A stretch of 64,000 nt of DNA from positions 186,001-250,000 of the forward strand of contig NZ_CANLBK010000004.1 in assembly GCF_947488835.1 (NCBI RefSeq). Reading direction: 5' to 3'. Below, one piece after another: positions 1-7,441 of the stretch; position 1 is the first letter of the stretch; every line of letters starts with the position of its first letter. The DNA comes from an uncultured Marinobacter sp. (GTDB taxonomy: Bacteria > Pseudomonadota > Gammaproteobacteria > Pseudomonadales > Oleiphilaceae). Both the position numbers and the translations under genes were made by a program. The notes below the pieces were generated by a model. That model was not told the DNA's origin. It saw nothing but the letters and a program-made list of their open reading frames with translations, and made no database searches.

Positions 1-442
1 TATCCTCATCTGCATCACGGCTATGGATAACTACCGGACGGTCACTGTCGCAGGCAATCTGGAGTTGTCGCCGGAATACGTCCCTCTGAACAGCACGATC
101 GGCGTTGTCGTAAAAATAATCCAGCCCGATCTCACCAACCGCAACGATCTTGTCGTCCTGAGCATGGGTGCGAATTTCTTTCTCTACGGCATCGCTGTAG
201 CTCTCCGCCTCATGGGGGTGGATGCCCTGGGTGCCATAAAGCCACGGCGCTGTGGTGCTGAGTTCACGCACTGTCGCCAGGTTGCCCGGTGCCACAGCGA
301 TGGTAATCACCTTCTCGATGTTCACCCGCCGCGTTTCCTCCAGGATTTCCTCCAGGGGGCGATCCTTGAGGTAATCCAGGTGACAGTGGGTTTCAATAAT
401 CGGATGGTCGAATACGGGAATCTCGCGACGTTTTTTACTCAT
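1..442 (-). CDS. TatD family metal-dependent hydrolase (3' end outside window)
   Basis: The gene starts at 442 on the reverse strand and runs off the left edge, so only the first 147 residues are visible. They read as the N-terminal half of a TatD-type DNase/hydrolase, a cytoplasmic TIM-barrel enzyme using two metal ions. The HxH metal pair is at residues 19 and 21 (ETHCHLD), a GIHPHE segment at about 73-78, and the metal-bridging Glu sits in GEIGLDYF at about 103-110. A further IHSRDA segment lies near the cut. Known TatD proteins act as 3'-5' exonucleases in DNA repair or turnover; several paralogues exist per genome, so tatD itself versus YcfH or YjjV cannot be decided from this fragment. 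The family is clear, the exact paralogue is not. Confidence 0.88.
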   Translation of the reverse strand, partial: MSKKRREIPVFDHPIIETHCHLDYLKDRPLEEILEETRRVNIEKVITIAVAPGNLATVRELSTTAPWLYGTQGIHPHEAESYSDAVEKEIRTHAQDDKIVAVGEIGLDYFYDNADRAVQRDVFRRQLQIACDSDRPVVIHSRDADED

Positions 443-602
443 GGGCAGGTGCTAGGCTCCAATACAGGCAGTTGGTTCAACTGCTATTCTGGTGTTCGAA
501 GCGTTCAAGTTTATCAGCTGCCCGTATATTGGCCTACATCGGCTCGTAGGGGCTTTCCTTGATGGATCTTATTGCTCGGGTTTGAAACAGGTGGAGATGC
601 AG

Positions 603-1874
603 ATGCACGTTGTTGTGATTGGTGGTGGCGTTGTGGGTGTAACCACAGCTTGGGAGCTTTGCCGTCGCGGACATCAGGTGACGGTACTTGAACGCCATGG
701 TGTGGCTGGAGATGAAACCAGTAAGGGCAATGCGGCCCAGCGTTCTTATGGCGTGGTGTATCCCTGGGCCGACCCCAGCATGGTGTTCAAGGCGCTGCCC
801 TGGCTTGTGAAACAGGACGGCCCACTGAAGCTTAAGGTGCCACCGTCCTTAGCGGCTATACAGTTCATGTTTTCAACGTTGCGCTACGCCTGGTCGCCCG
901 GCCTGTTTGGTTTGAACAAGCGTGCCATGATGCGCCTTGGTGCTCACTCCCGTGAGCGATATCTGAAACTGGAAGATGAACTGAACCTCAAGTTTGATGG
1001 CGCCCATAAGGGATTGCTGCATTTAGCCAGCACCCCGGAAGAGCTGGAAGTGCACCGCGGTACACATCGAATTCTGAAAGAAATGGGTGTAGCGTCCCGA
1101 TTGCTGACACCGGAGCAGGTCTATGAAGCGGAGCCAGGAATGGCGAGAACCGGGCCATTGTATGGCGCACTCAGCTACGACACCGATGGAACGGGCGATT
1201 GCCACTTGTTTACAAGGGAGCTTGCCAAGGCCTGTGAAGAAAAAGGCGTCAAGTTTCGCTACAACGTTCAGGTGGAGCAGCTAACCGCGAGCAGCCAGAA
1301 TGTTGAAATGGTGGTTCTTCGTAATGAGCGTGGACAAACAGAGGCCTTGGCTGCGGATGCCTTTGTGGTCAGCGCGGGTTGTTGGTCCCCTGAGTTGGTG
1401 CGGCCTCTGGGGCTGAAGCTGCCTATATACCCAATCAAGGGCTACAGCATTACGGTGCCCTTGAAAGACCCGGCCAAAGCGCCAGCTACCACCATCCATG
1501 ATGACAACTACAAAGTTGTGTCTACACGTTTGGGGGATCGATTGCGTGCAACCGGCTTTGTTGAGCTGGCTGGTTTCAATCGGGACATCCCGGAAACGCG
1601 AATAGCGACCATTCGAAAATCGGTTGAATCCCGTTATCCCGGCTGTGCAGATCTGGATCTGGCAGAAACCTGGACAGGATTTCGCCCTATGACCCCCGAT
1701 GGCCCAGCCATTATTGGCCGCGGCCCGCGCCGGAACCTGTACCTGAACACCGGGCACGGTACCTTCGGTTGGACGTTGGCGGCGGCCAGTGCGGATGTGA
1801 TTGCACAGGTGATTGACGGCGAAGAACCGGCGGTTTGCCTGGATGCGTTTCGCCCGGGGCGTTATCAGGAGTGA
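603..1874 (+). CDS. D-amino acid dehydrogenase-like FAD oxidoreductase (DadA family)
   Basis: A 423-residue protein of the DAO superfamily. The N-terminus carries the FAD-binding Rossmann motif VVVIGGGVVGVTTAWEL and an acidic end of strand 2 (LERH), followed by a DETSKGNAAQRSYG segment equivalent to the ETSAANAG region of E. coli DadA. The C-terminal FAD segment is GFRPMTPDGPAIIGRG followed by a TGHGTFGWTLA stretch, also typical of DadA. Length matches the family (about 420-435). I chose ATG 603 because AGGTGGAG at 589-596 lies six bases upstream; ATG 597 has no room for a ribosome site. DadA oxidises D-amino acids to 2-oxo acids and passes electrons to the respiratory chain at the inner membrane. 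The next gene overlaps this one by 4 bp, so they are probably co-translated. The substrate is not certain. Confidence 0.85.
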   Translation: MHVVVIGGGVVGVTTAWELCRRGHQVTVLERHGVAGDETSKGNAAQRSYGVVYPWADPSMVFKALPWLVKQDGPLKLKVPPSLAAIQFMFSTLRYAWSPGLFGLNKRAMMRLGAHSRERYLKLEDELNLKFDGAHKGLLHLASTPEELEVHRGTHRILKEMGVASRLLTPEQVYEAEPGMARTGPLYGALSYDTDGTGDCHLFTRELAKACEEKGVKFRYNVQVEQLTASSQNVEMVVLRNERGQTEALAADAFVVSAGCWSPELVRPLGLKLPIYPIKGYSITVPLKDPAKAPATTIHDDNYKVVSTRLGDRLRATGFVELAGFNRDIPETRIATIRKSVESRYPGCADLDLAETWTGFRPMTPDGPAIIGRGPRRNLYLNTGHGTFGWTLAAASADVIAQVIDGEEPAVCLDAFRPGRYQE

Positions 1875-3103
1875 CTGCTCGACCGGCCACCGAGAGCTTT
1901 TTTTCTCGGTGGCAAACCCTTAATGATTGGCTGATAAAGCACCGTTCCATTTGGCAGCCAGCCCCGTTTACGGAACTACAACCAGCCTGGGTTGAAGAAT
2001 ATCCCGGGCTGGCTCAGATGATGGCTGGGTTCACCGATGACGAGTGCGCTGAGTTGGCTGAGGCGCCTGAAAGGCTGGCAAAGATCGCTGCCCGGCATTT
2101 ATCGGATCTGGCTCTGTATGGGCATCTGACAGATTTTCCAGACTTGGCGCCCGATCCTTCGGATATTTTGGCGGCAACGCTGCCCGAAATCAGGGCAACC
2201 GATATGCCTGGGCGCAAACGGGAGCAGACGGGTGCATTTGCCGCCGCGCTAAAGCCTCTGCAGCAACCGATTCTGGATTGGTGCTGTGGTAAGGGGCACC
2301 TAGCCCGAACCCTGGCTGCGCAGAGCCAAAACGACGTTGCCGGCTATGAATGGAACCCGAAGCTGGTAGCCGATGGTAACCGGCTCGCCAGACGTTTCGC
2401 AGATGCCGTCCAAATATCCTGCCAGGATGTGATGGCCCAGGACCTTCCGGTTCCCGCGCATGCTCACGGGGTCGCGCTTCATGCCTGTGGTGACTTGCAC
2501 CGGCAACTACTGAAGCGGGGCGTTGCAGGTGCACTGCCACGACTGAGTGTGTCACCTTGTTGCTATCACAAAACTGTTGAGGGCATTTACAACGCTCTTT
2601 CAGAAGGCTCGGCTACCCATGAACCAAAGCTTTTGCTGGATCGCAGTGATCTGCGTCTGGCGGTAAGAGAAACGGTAACAGCTCCGGCCGGAGTCAGGGC
2701 GCAAACGAAAACGTTAAGTCAGTGGCGCTTGGGCTTTGACGGGCTGCAGCGGGCCCTGCGCGGGGTGAATCAGTATCTTTCCGCGCCTTCATACCCACCC
2801 AGGCTCATTAAAAATGGGTTCCCTGAGTTTTGCCATTGGGCTGCCAGTAAAAAACAGCTTTGTTTGCCAAATGACACGGATTTCGAGTTCTGGCTTTCCT
2901 ATGGCGTGCAACGCCACCGGGACGTTCATCGCTATGAGCTACTCCGGCATCTTTTTCGCCGGCCTTTGGAGCTATGGATGGTTCTGGACTATGCGGTTTT
3001 TCTGGAGGAGCAGGGTTATCAGGTGCGGCTCGGTCATTTTTGTGAGCGATCTCTGACACCCAGGAATCTGCTGCTGGATGCCATCAAAAAAAAGGCGCCC
3101 TAG
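1871..3103 (+). CDS. METTL25-like SAM-dependent methyltransferase
   Basis: A 410-residue protein with a SAM-binding motif DWCCGKGHLA at about residues 135-144, an acidic residue after strand 2 (YEWNP), and a conserved SPCCYHK stretch near 226. This combination is seen in methyltransferase_32/METTL25-type proteins, whose bacterial substrates are unknown to me. The N-terminal 120 residues are helical and acidic and resemble nothing I can name. The start is taken as GTG 1871, giving a GTGA overlap with the stop of the DadA-like gene (translational coupling); an upstream ATG at 1835 in the same frame is possible but would overlap 40 bp. The stop codon lies inside a perfect terminator palindrome at 3091-3112. 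Fold confident, function unknown. Confidence 0.75.
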   Translation: MTARPATESFFSRWQTLNDWLIKHRSIWQPAPFTELQPAWVEEYPGLAQMMAGFTDDECAELAEAPERLAKIAARHLSDLALYGHLTDFPDLAPDPSDILAATLPEIRATDMPGRKREQTGAFAAALKPLQQPILDWCCGKGHLARTLAAQSQNDVAGYEWNPKLVADGNRLARRFADAVQISCQDVMAQDLPVPAHAHGVALHACGDLHRQLLKRGVAGALPRLSVSPCCYHKTVEGIYNALSEGSATHEPKLLLDRSDLRLAVRETVTAPAGVRAQTKTLSQWRLGFDGLQRALRGVNQYLSAPSYPPRLIKNGFPEFCHWAASKKQLCLPNDTDFEFWLSYGVQRHRDVHRYELLRHLFRRPLELWMVLDYAVFLEEQGYQVRLGHFCERSLTPRNLLLDAIKKKAP

Positions 3104-3112
3104 GGCGCCTTT
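3091..3112. terminator. Bidirectional terminator between convergent genes
   Basis: A perfect 22-bp palindrome: AAAGGCGCCC, TA, GGGCGCCTTT. It is preceded by an A-run (3086-3093), which gives a U-run for reverse-strand transcripts. It separates the methyltransferase gene from the convergent OmpA-like gene and contains the stop codon of the former (3101-3103). Confidence 0.8.
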
Positions 3113-3149
3113 GCTGTCTTCATTTGCCTGTGTTCAGACTATTGCCGAA

Positions 3150-4364
3150 TTAACGACGAACCTGAATGCGCGCTTCTACCCGGCGGTTTTCAGCACGGCC
3201 AGCAGCGGTGGCGTTAGTGGCAACGGGTTCTTCTTCACCATAGCCCTTCGCACTCACTTTGGCCGGGTCAACTCCCAGAGGGCCAGTCAAGCGGCCTGCA
3301 ACGGCTTCAGCGCGGCGCTGTGACAGGAACTGGTTGTAGCTTGCCTTACCGGTATTATCGGAGTGACCAGCGATTTCCACGGTGTTATCGGGATTTTCCT
3401 TCAGGAAGTCTGCAACACGACGGATCTCATCATCATAGGCATTGCCGATCACAGAACTGTTGGTCGGGAACTGAACCTCAATGGTAAAGGTCTCGATAGT
3501 TTCGGTTACACCTTCACAACCGGTTGCGTCCACGGTAGCGCCGGCAGACGTGTTGGGGCAGAGGTCCTGGCTGTTGACCACACCGTCGTTATCGCTATCC
3601 AGCTCGCAACCGCGGCTGTCTACCATGGCACCGCGTGGGGTGTCAGGGCAGGCATCCCGTGCGTCTGCTACGCCATCGCCATCTGCATCCAGCTCACAGC
3701 CAGTGCTGTCAACGGTTGCACCCGCTGGCGTGTTGGGGCACTGATCACGGGAATCGGGTACGCCGTCACCGTCTGAATCAGTTGTACGCTGGGGTGCGGG
3801 CGCAGGCGTGCTACCAGTTGTGCGGTTAAAGGCAAAGCTGACACCGAGAGAAACCTGGGTATCAAACGTGCTTTCGTCGATGCCGTGGAATTCACGCAGA
3901 TCGCCACGCACAGATATGGAGTCTGATACGTTATAGCGGAAACCGGTACCCACGTTTACGCGGGTCTCATCATGGTCGGTGCCCGTTGTGCGATAGCTGA
4001 TGGTATCACCCTTACCAAACTCGGCATGCCCGGCGCCCAGAGACACGTACGGGTTCCAGGCTTCATTTTGAGGTGCGAAATAGTAGATGCCGTCGATGCG
4101 AAGTTCTTCAAAATCTGAGGATCCGGCTACATATTTACGGTCTGCATCCGCGCGCGAATAGATTGCTTCAACGGCCCAGTTTGGTCTGAACCGGTATTCC
4201 AGTCCCGCACCAAATGTACCTGTCTCGCTCAGGTCACGGTCATCGTCAAAAAGTTGAAAGGCGGCAAACGGGTTGATGTAAACCGTCTCTGTGCGCTCAG
4301 CCAAGGCTGGGGCGGCAAAACTACTGGCGATGGCCGCCATTGCTATCGGGCGCATGATGTTCAT
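3150..4364 (-). CDS. OmpA/OprF-type outer membrane protein with TSP3 repeats
   Basis: A 404-residue outer membrane protein. A signal peptide is cleaved after ...APALA (about residue 22). Residues 25-185 form an eight-stranded barrel-like domain rich in alternating aromatic strands. Next come a Pro/Ala linker and three thrombospondin type-3 calcium-binding repeats (DSDGDGVPD, DADGDGVAD, DSDNDGVVN, each with a conserved Cys pair). The C-terminal OmpA domain binds peptidoglycan and carries the signature GHSDNTGKASYNQFLSQRRA. The start is supported by AGGAGGT six bases upstream of the ATG. Known roles for this family are anchoring the outer membrane to the cell wall and slow porin activity. The calcium-binding linker is typical of marine and pseudomonad versions. 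It ends at a bidirectional terminator shared with the upstream methyltransferase gene. Confidence 0.9.
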   Translation of the reverse strand: MNIMRPIAMAAIASSFAAPALAERTETVYINPFAAFQLFDDDRDLSETGTFGAGLEYRFRPNWAVEAIYSRADADRKYVAGSSDFEELRIDGIYYFAPQNEAWNPYVSLGAGHAEFGKGDTISYRTTGTDHDETRVNVGTGFRYNVSDSISVRGDLREFHGIDESTFDTQVSLGVSFAFNRTTGSTPAPAPQRTTDSDGDGVPDSRDQCPNTPAGATVDSTGCELDADGDGVADARDACPDTPRGAMVDSRGCELDSDNDGVVNSQDLCPNTSAGATVDATGCEGVTETIETFTIEVQFPTNSSVIGNAYDDEIRRVADFLKENPDNTVEIAGHSDNTGKASYNQFLSQRRAEAVAGRLTGPLGVDPAKVSAKGYGEEEPVATNATAAGRAENRRVEARIQVRR

Positions 4365-4483
4365 GCAGAACCTCCTGTTCGATTGTTATTAAACATGCTG
4401 AGTAATCAAGATGCTCACTTATCGAAACAATTTAGGCTAAAGAAGTAGAAAAAACAAAGAATTGATGATTAAGATTACATTAG

Positions 4484-4538
4484 AAAACCCGCGTGGGAAT
4501 ATTTCGATGCACCGCGCTGTGCAGTGTTTCACGCGGGT
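4484..4538 (-). terminator. Terminator of the UvrD-like helicase gene
   Basis: ACCCGCGTG (4487-4495) pairs with CACGCGGGT (4530-4538), and an inner hairpin TGCAC/GTGCA lies in the loop. On the reverse strand the stem is followed by TTTTCT. The stem begins inside the last codons of the helicase gene (stop at 4529-4531). Confidence 0.65.
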
Positions 4539-6820
4539 GGCGCACTAAAGTAAAGATGCGCGCTTTTTTTACTGAAGTTCATCTTTTCACCGTCGCTGAA
4601 ATGAACTTCAAAAGAACTTTCGTCTTCAGCAACGACGGTGCCTGTGCCGAAAATAGTATGAGTGAGACGCGACAGGTGCCATAGGGGGGAATTTAGGTGA
4701 GAGCTTCCGGCGGCACTATGCTGCGCGCTACCTTCTAGGCTGATGCCCTCCTGTGCAGCATAGCGCGAACTGACGGGTGTAAGCGGCGATTGCAACATCA
4801 ATGAACCATCAGTTTCCGGTGTCCGTTCGTCGAGCCAATTCCCGAACTCCTTGGCCAAGTCAAAGCAGAATTCTTCAACGAACCGGCTAGGCCCCTGATC
4901 GCCATCCAGGTGGGGCTGCTTGCTCATCGGCCGGGTGATCAGATGCAATGATTGTCGGGTGCGGGTCATGGCAACGTACAACAGCCGCCGTTCGCTTTCG
5001 AGAATGGCCCGTGCATCGTCCTGTGGGCGCGGGCTGTGTGGCAGATATTTCTCCTGCAGACCAGGGATGATTACCCTCTGCCATTCCAGCCCCTTGGTGC
5101 GATGGATGGTGGAGAGCAAAACACCCCCGCCGGCCTGCTTCTCGCTGGCTTGTTGGCGCAGTGCTTTGAGATGTGCAAGAGCACCTTTTGCGTTTTCACC
5201 CAGGCCTTTCAGATACTCGCGGAAGCCGTGAATGGTATCAATGCGTTCCTCCGCGCTGTCATGGGTCAGCGCCAGGCTTCTAACACCGTCATACAGATCA
5301 GTGTGCTCCGCATAAACGGTAATCAACCCTGCTGCCGGGCCTGAATAACCGCGCAACTGTTCCAGAACCTCACCCAGCTTGCGCAGTTTGCGCGCCGCCA
5401 TGGGCGCCAGAGCGCCAAAATCCAGTGCCAGCAAGCGTTCGTGCCAGCCACTGGCGAACCCTGCGAGAAAGCGTGCGAGTTGCTCCAGTTCCGGCTCTTT
5501 AAGGCCAACATGGGGAAAGCGGAGAAGTTGCCGGGCCAGTTCCAGGCGGTCTTCTTCTGGCAGTTTTTCCAGCGCACCGGAAACCACTTTCAGCAATGCT
5601 GTGATGGCCTGAACTTCCCGGCTGAACAGCGCCCCTTTGCCCGCATCGATGCGATAGGGAATCTGCTGTGCCAGCAACTTGAGCTCAATAGGCACGCTCT
5701 GGCTCCAGACCCGGAACAGAATTGCGGTATCGGCCAGTGCGTTCTCTGTTTCTTTGCCAAGTATCTGCAACACAGCATCTGCGTCACTCTCCACGCGGTG
5801 GAGGGCGATCTCGGTGGCCGGCGTGGAAGGGTGAGAGTGGCACAGCACATCCTTGCGCCCAGTGTTGTGGCAAATCAGGTGGTTGGCCAACAGAGCCACC
5901 CGGTGGCCGTAGCGGAAGGTGAAGCTGAGAGTTTGTTCCAGCGGGCTCTCAAACTCATCGCTGAAGCGCTTGAGGATGAACTCCGGCTTGGCACCCCGGA
6001 ACTCATAAATGGTCTGGTCCGGATCCCCCACCACGGTTACCCTGGCCCGATCACCTGCCACATAACGCAGTAGCAGGTGCTGGATCTCGTTGGTGTCCTG
6101 ATACTCGTCCACCAGAATCAGGTCCATCTTGTTGCCCACCAGCCGCTGTAAGGGCGGGTTCTGGTGTATGGCCATCACGGGTTCGTACAGCATATCGGCA
6201 AAACTGATCCGGCTTTGCCCTTTGCGCCATTGTTCGAAGCTGTGGAACAGATCAATCAGGTACCGGTGCTTTTCTGAGTAGCCCAGTTCTTCAAACACTA
6301 TTTCGGCGGGCGACAGGGTGGTTTTCACCATGTCGATAAATCCGGTTGCGGTTTCTACAAAGTCTTTCTTGTTGCGCCGGATCTCGTCCGCCAAATCCTC
6401 CGGTGCCAGCCTCCGTATCAACAGCCAGACCTGAAAACTGATTTCCTGCTCGGTCAGAATTTTATCGGAGAACCCCGGCAGGTAGCCTTCCCGCACGAAT
6501 CGTTTGTAAAGTCGCAGCCCCATGGCGTGATAGGTGCGTATCTCCGGCAGTGCTAACCCGCTTTGGTGGCAAATCTCCTGCAGCTTCCGTTCAAAATCCA
6601 CACGGGCGCTGCGGTTGAACATAAGCACCAAAATGCGCGCGGGATCGTGCCCTTGTTGCAACAGATAGCGAATCCGCCAGGCCAGTGTGGAGGTTTTACC
6701 GCTGCCTGCCACGGCGGTAATCACCGAGTGCTCGTAGCCGGCGGTGATAATTGCCCGCTGTTCGTCGGTGAGAAAGTCAGGCAGATCAAGGGTAGGGGAT
6801 TCGGGGGTCTTTGTTGGCAT
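4529..6820 (-). CDS. UvrD/Rep superfamily I DNA helicase, non-canonical paralogue
   Basis: A 763-residue ATP-dependent 3'-5' helicase of superfamily 1A. Visible motifs: Walker A AVAGSGKT (36-43), motif Ia with FNRSA, motif II LVDEYQDTNE, motif III GDPDQTIYEFRGA, motif IV region TFRYGH, motif V TIHRTKGLEW and motif VI VAMTRTR. The C-terminus has the small Tudor-like tail also seen in UvrD/PcrA (FGTGTVVAEDESSFEVHF). It differs from the window's own UvrD (21,235) in sequence and in its longer inserts. The start chosen (MPTKTPESP) is the Met closest to the conserved helicase core; no strong ribosome site is visible, and in-frame Met codons at 6868 and 6880 are alternatives. Role presumably DNA repair or displacement of bound proteins; the specific partner is unknown. 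Confidence 0.85.
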   Translation of the reverse strand: MPTKTPESPTLDLPDFLTDEQRAIITAGYEHSVITAVAGSGKTSTLAWRIRYLLQQGHDPARILVLMFNRSARVDFERKLQEICHQSGLALPEIRTYHAMGLRLYKRFVREGYLPGFSDKILTEQEISFQVWLLIRRLAPEDLADEIRRNKKDFVETATGFIDMVKTTLSPAEIVFEELGYSEKHRYLIDLFHSFEQWRKGQSRISFADMLYEPVMAIHQNPPLQRLVGNKMDLILVDEYQDTNEIQHLLLRYVAGDRARVTVVGDPDQTIYEFRGAKPEFILKRFSDEFESPLEQTLSFTFRYGHRVALLANHLICHNTGRKDVLCHSHPSTPATEIALHRVESDADAVLQILGKETENALADTAILFRVWSQSVPIELKLLAQQIPYRIDAGKGALFSREVQAITALLKVVSGALEKLPEEDRLELARQLLRFPHVGLKEPELEQLARFLAGFASGWHERLLALDFGALAPMAARKLRKLGEVLEQLRGYSGPAAGLITVYAEHTDLYDGVRSLALTHDSAEERIDTIHGFREYLKGLGENAKGALAHLKALRQQASEKQAGGGVLLSTIHRTKGLEWQRVIIPGLQEKYLPHSPRPQDDARAILESERRLLYVAMTRTRQSLHLITRPMSKQPHLDGDQGPSRFVEEFCFDLAKEFGNWLDERTPETDGSLMLQSPLTPVSSRYAAQEGISLEGSAQHSAAGSSHLNSPLWHLSRLTHTIFGTGTVVAEDESSFEVHFSDGEKMNFSKKSAHLYFSAPPA

Positions 6821-6928
6821 GGGTGCTATTGTACTGGCCAACTGGTAGTGGGGGTACCTGTGCCGCATAATTGCTGGCAATCTGGCGGTTTACCTTTTAC
6901 GTCCCATCGTTCTAGTTGGGGGCGGAAC

Positions 6929-7037
6929 AGAAGCAGTGGGGAACTCTTTCCAAAATACGCTGTGAATACGTCCGTGTACGCTCGGCTCCGCCATCCATGG
7001 CTCCGCACGATTTTGGAAAGAGTTCCCCACTGCTTCT
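6929..7037. repeat. Long hairpin element, copy 1 of 2
   Basis: A perfect 28-bp inverted repeat (6929-6956 and 7010-7037) surrounds a 53-base loop. On the reverse strand the loop reads CGTGCGGAGCCATGGATGG then CGGAGCCGAGCGTACACGG, nearly the same as the loop of the element at 23,413-23,530. It lies between the divergent helicase and DUF2237 genes. Small ORFs that cross it are structural by-products, not genes. It looks like a dispersed palindromic intergenic repeat (a non-autonomous element or a strong RNA hairpin), without transposase. Confidence 0.8.
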
Positions 7038-7063
7038 TATCTCGACATTTTTAGGAGACGAAT

Positions 7064-7441
7064 GTGCAAATTGAAAAATCGATAAATGTACTTGGAGAAA
7101 AGCTGGAAACCTGTAGCACGGATCCGGAAACCGGTTTTTACCGGGATGGCTGCTGCAACACAGGGCCGGATGATCATGGTTCTCACACCGTTTGCGTGGT
7201 GATGACGGATGAGTTTTTGGAGTTTTCCAAAGCCCGTGGGAATGATTTGAGCACGCCTGTACCGGCCTTCGGATTCCCGGGATTGAAAGCCGGAGACGGC
7301 TGGTGTCTCTGTGCGGCGCGTTGGCATGAAGCTTTTGAGGCGGGCAAAGCCCCTCGGGTTCGGTTGCGTGCCACGCATCAGGCGGCGTTGGCGCATTGCG
7401 ATCTTGGTGATCTGAAATCTCATGGTATAGATCTCAGCTAA
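7064..7441 (+). CDS. DUF2237 family protein
   Basis: A 125-residue protein that matches the DUF2237 family along its whole length: CSTDPETGFYRDGCCNTGP (residues 17-35), then a FLEFSKARGNDLSTP stretch and the Cys/Trp-rich GDGWCLCAARWHEAFEAG. It has seven cysteines in the conserved segments and no signal peptide, which suggests a cytoplasmic metal- or redox-related role, but the family function is not established. The start is GTG 7064 with AGGAG at 7053-7057 six bases upstream; the ATG at 7062 is out of frame and closes after a few codons. Its stop overlaps the tmcA start by one base (TAATG), so the two are probably translationally coupled. Confidence 0.85.
   Translation: MQIEKSINVLGEKLETCSTDPETGFYRDGCCNTGPDDHGSHTVCVVMTDEFLEFSKARGNDLSTPVPAFGFPGLKAGDGWCLCAARWHEAFEAGKAPRVRLRATHQAALAHCDLGDLKSHGIDLS

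Noticed and set aside
3510..3780. Regularly spaced similar blocks that could look like a repeat array
   Set aside because: They are the three thrombospondin type-3 calcium repeats encoded inside the OmpA-like gene, in frame and diverged; not CRISPR or a DNA-level repeat.
6826..7008. Short reverse frame reading across the hairpin element at 6.9 kb
   Set aside because: It is created by the repeat (loop and arms) and the helicase upstream region; no ribosome site, and the composition follows the palindrome.
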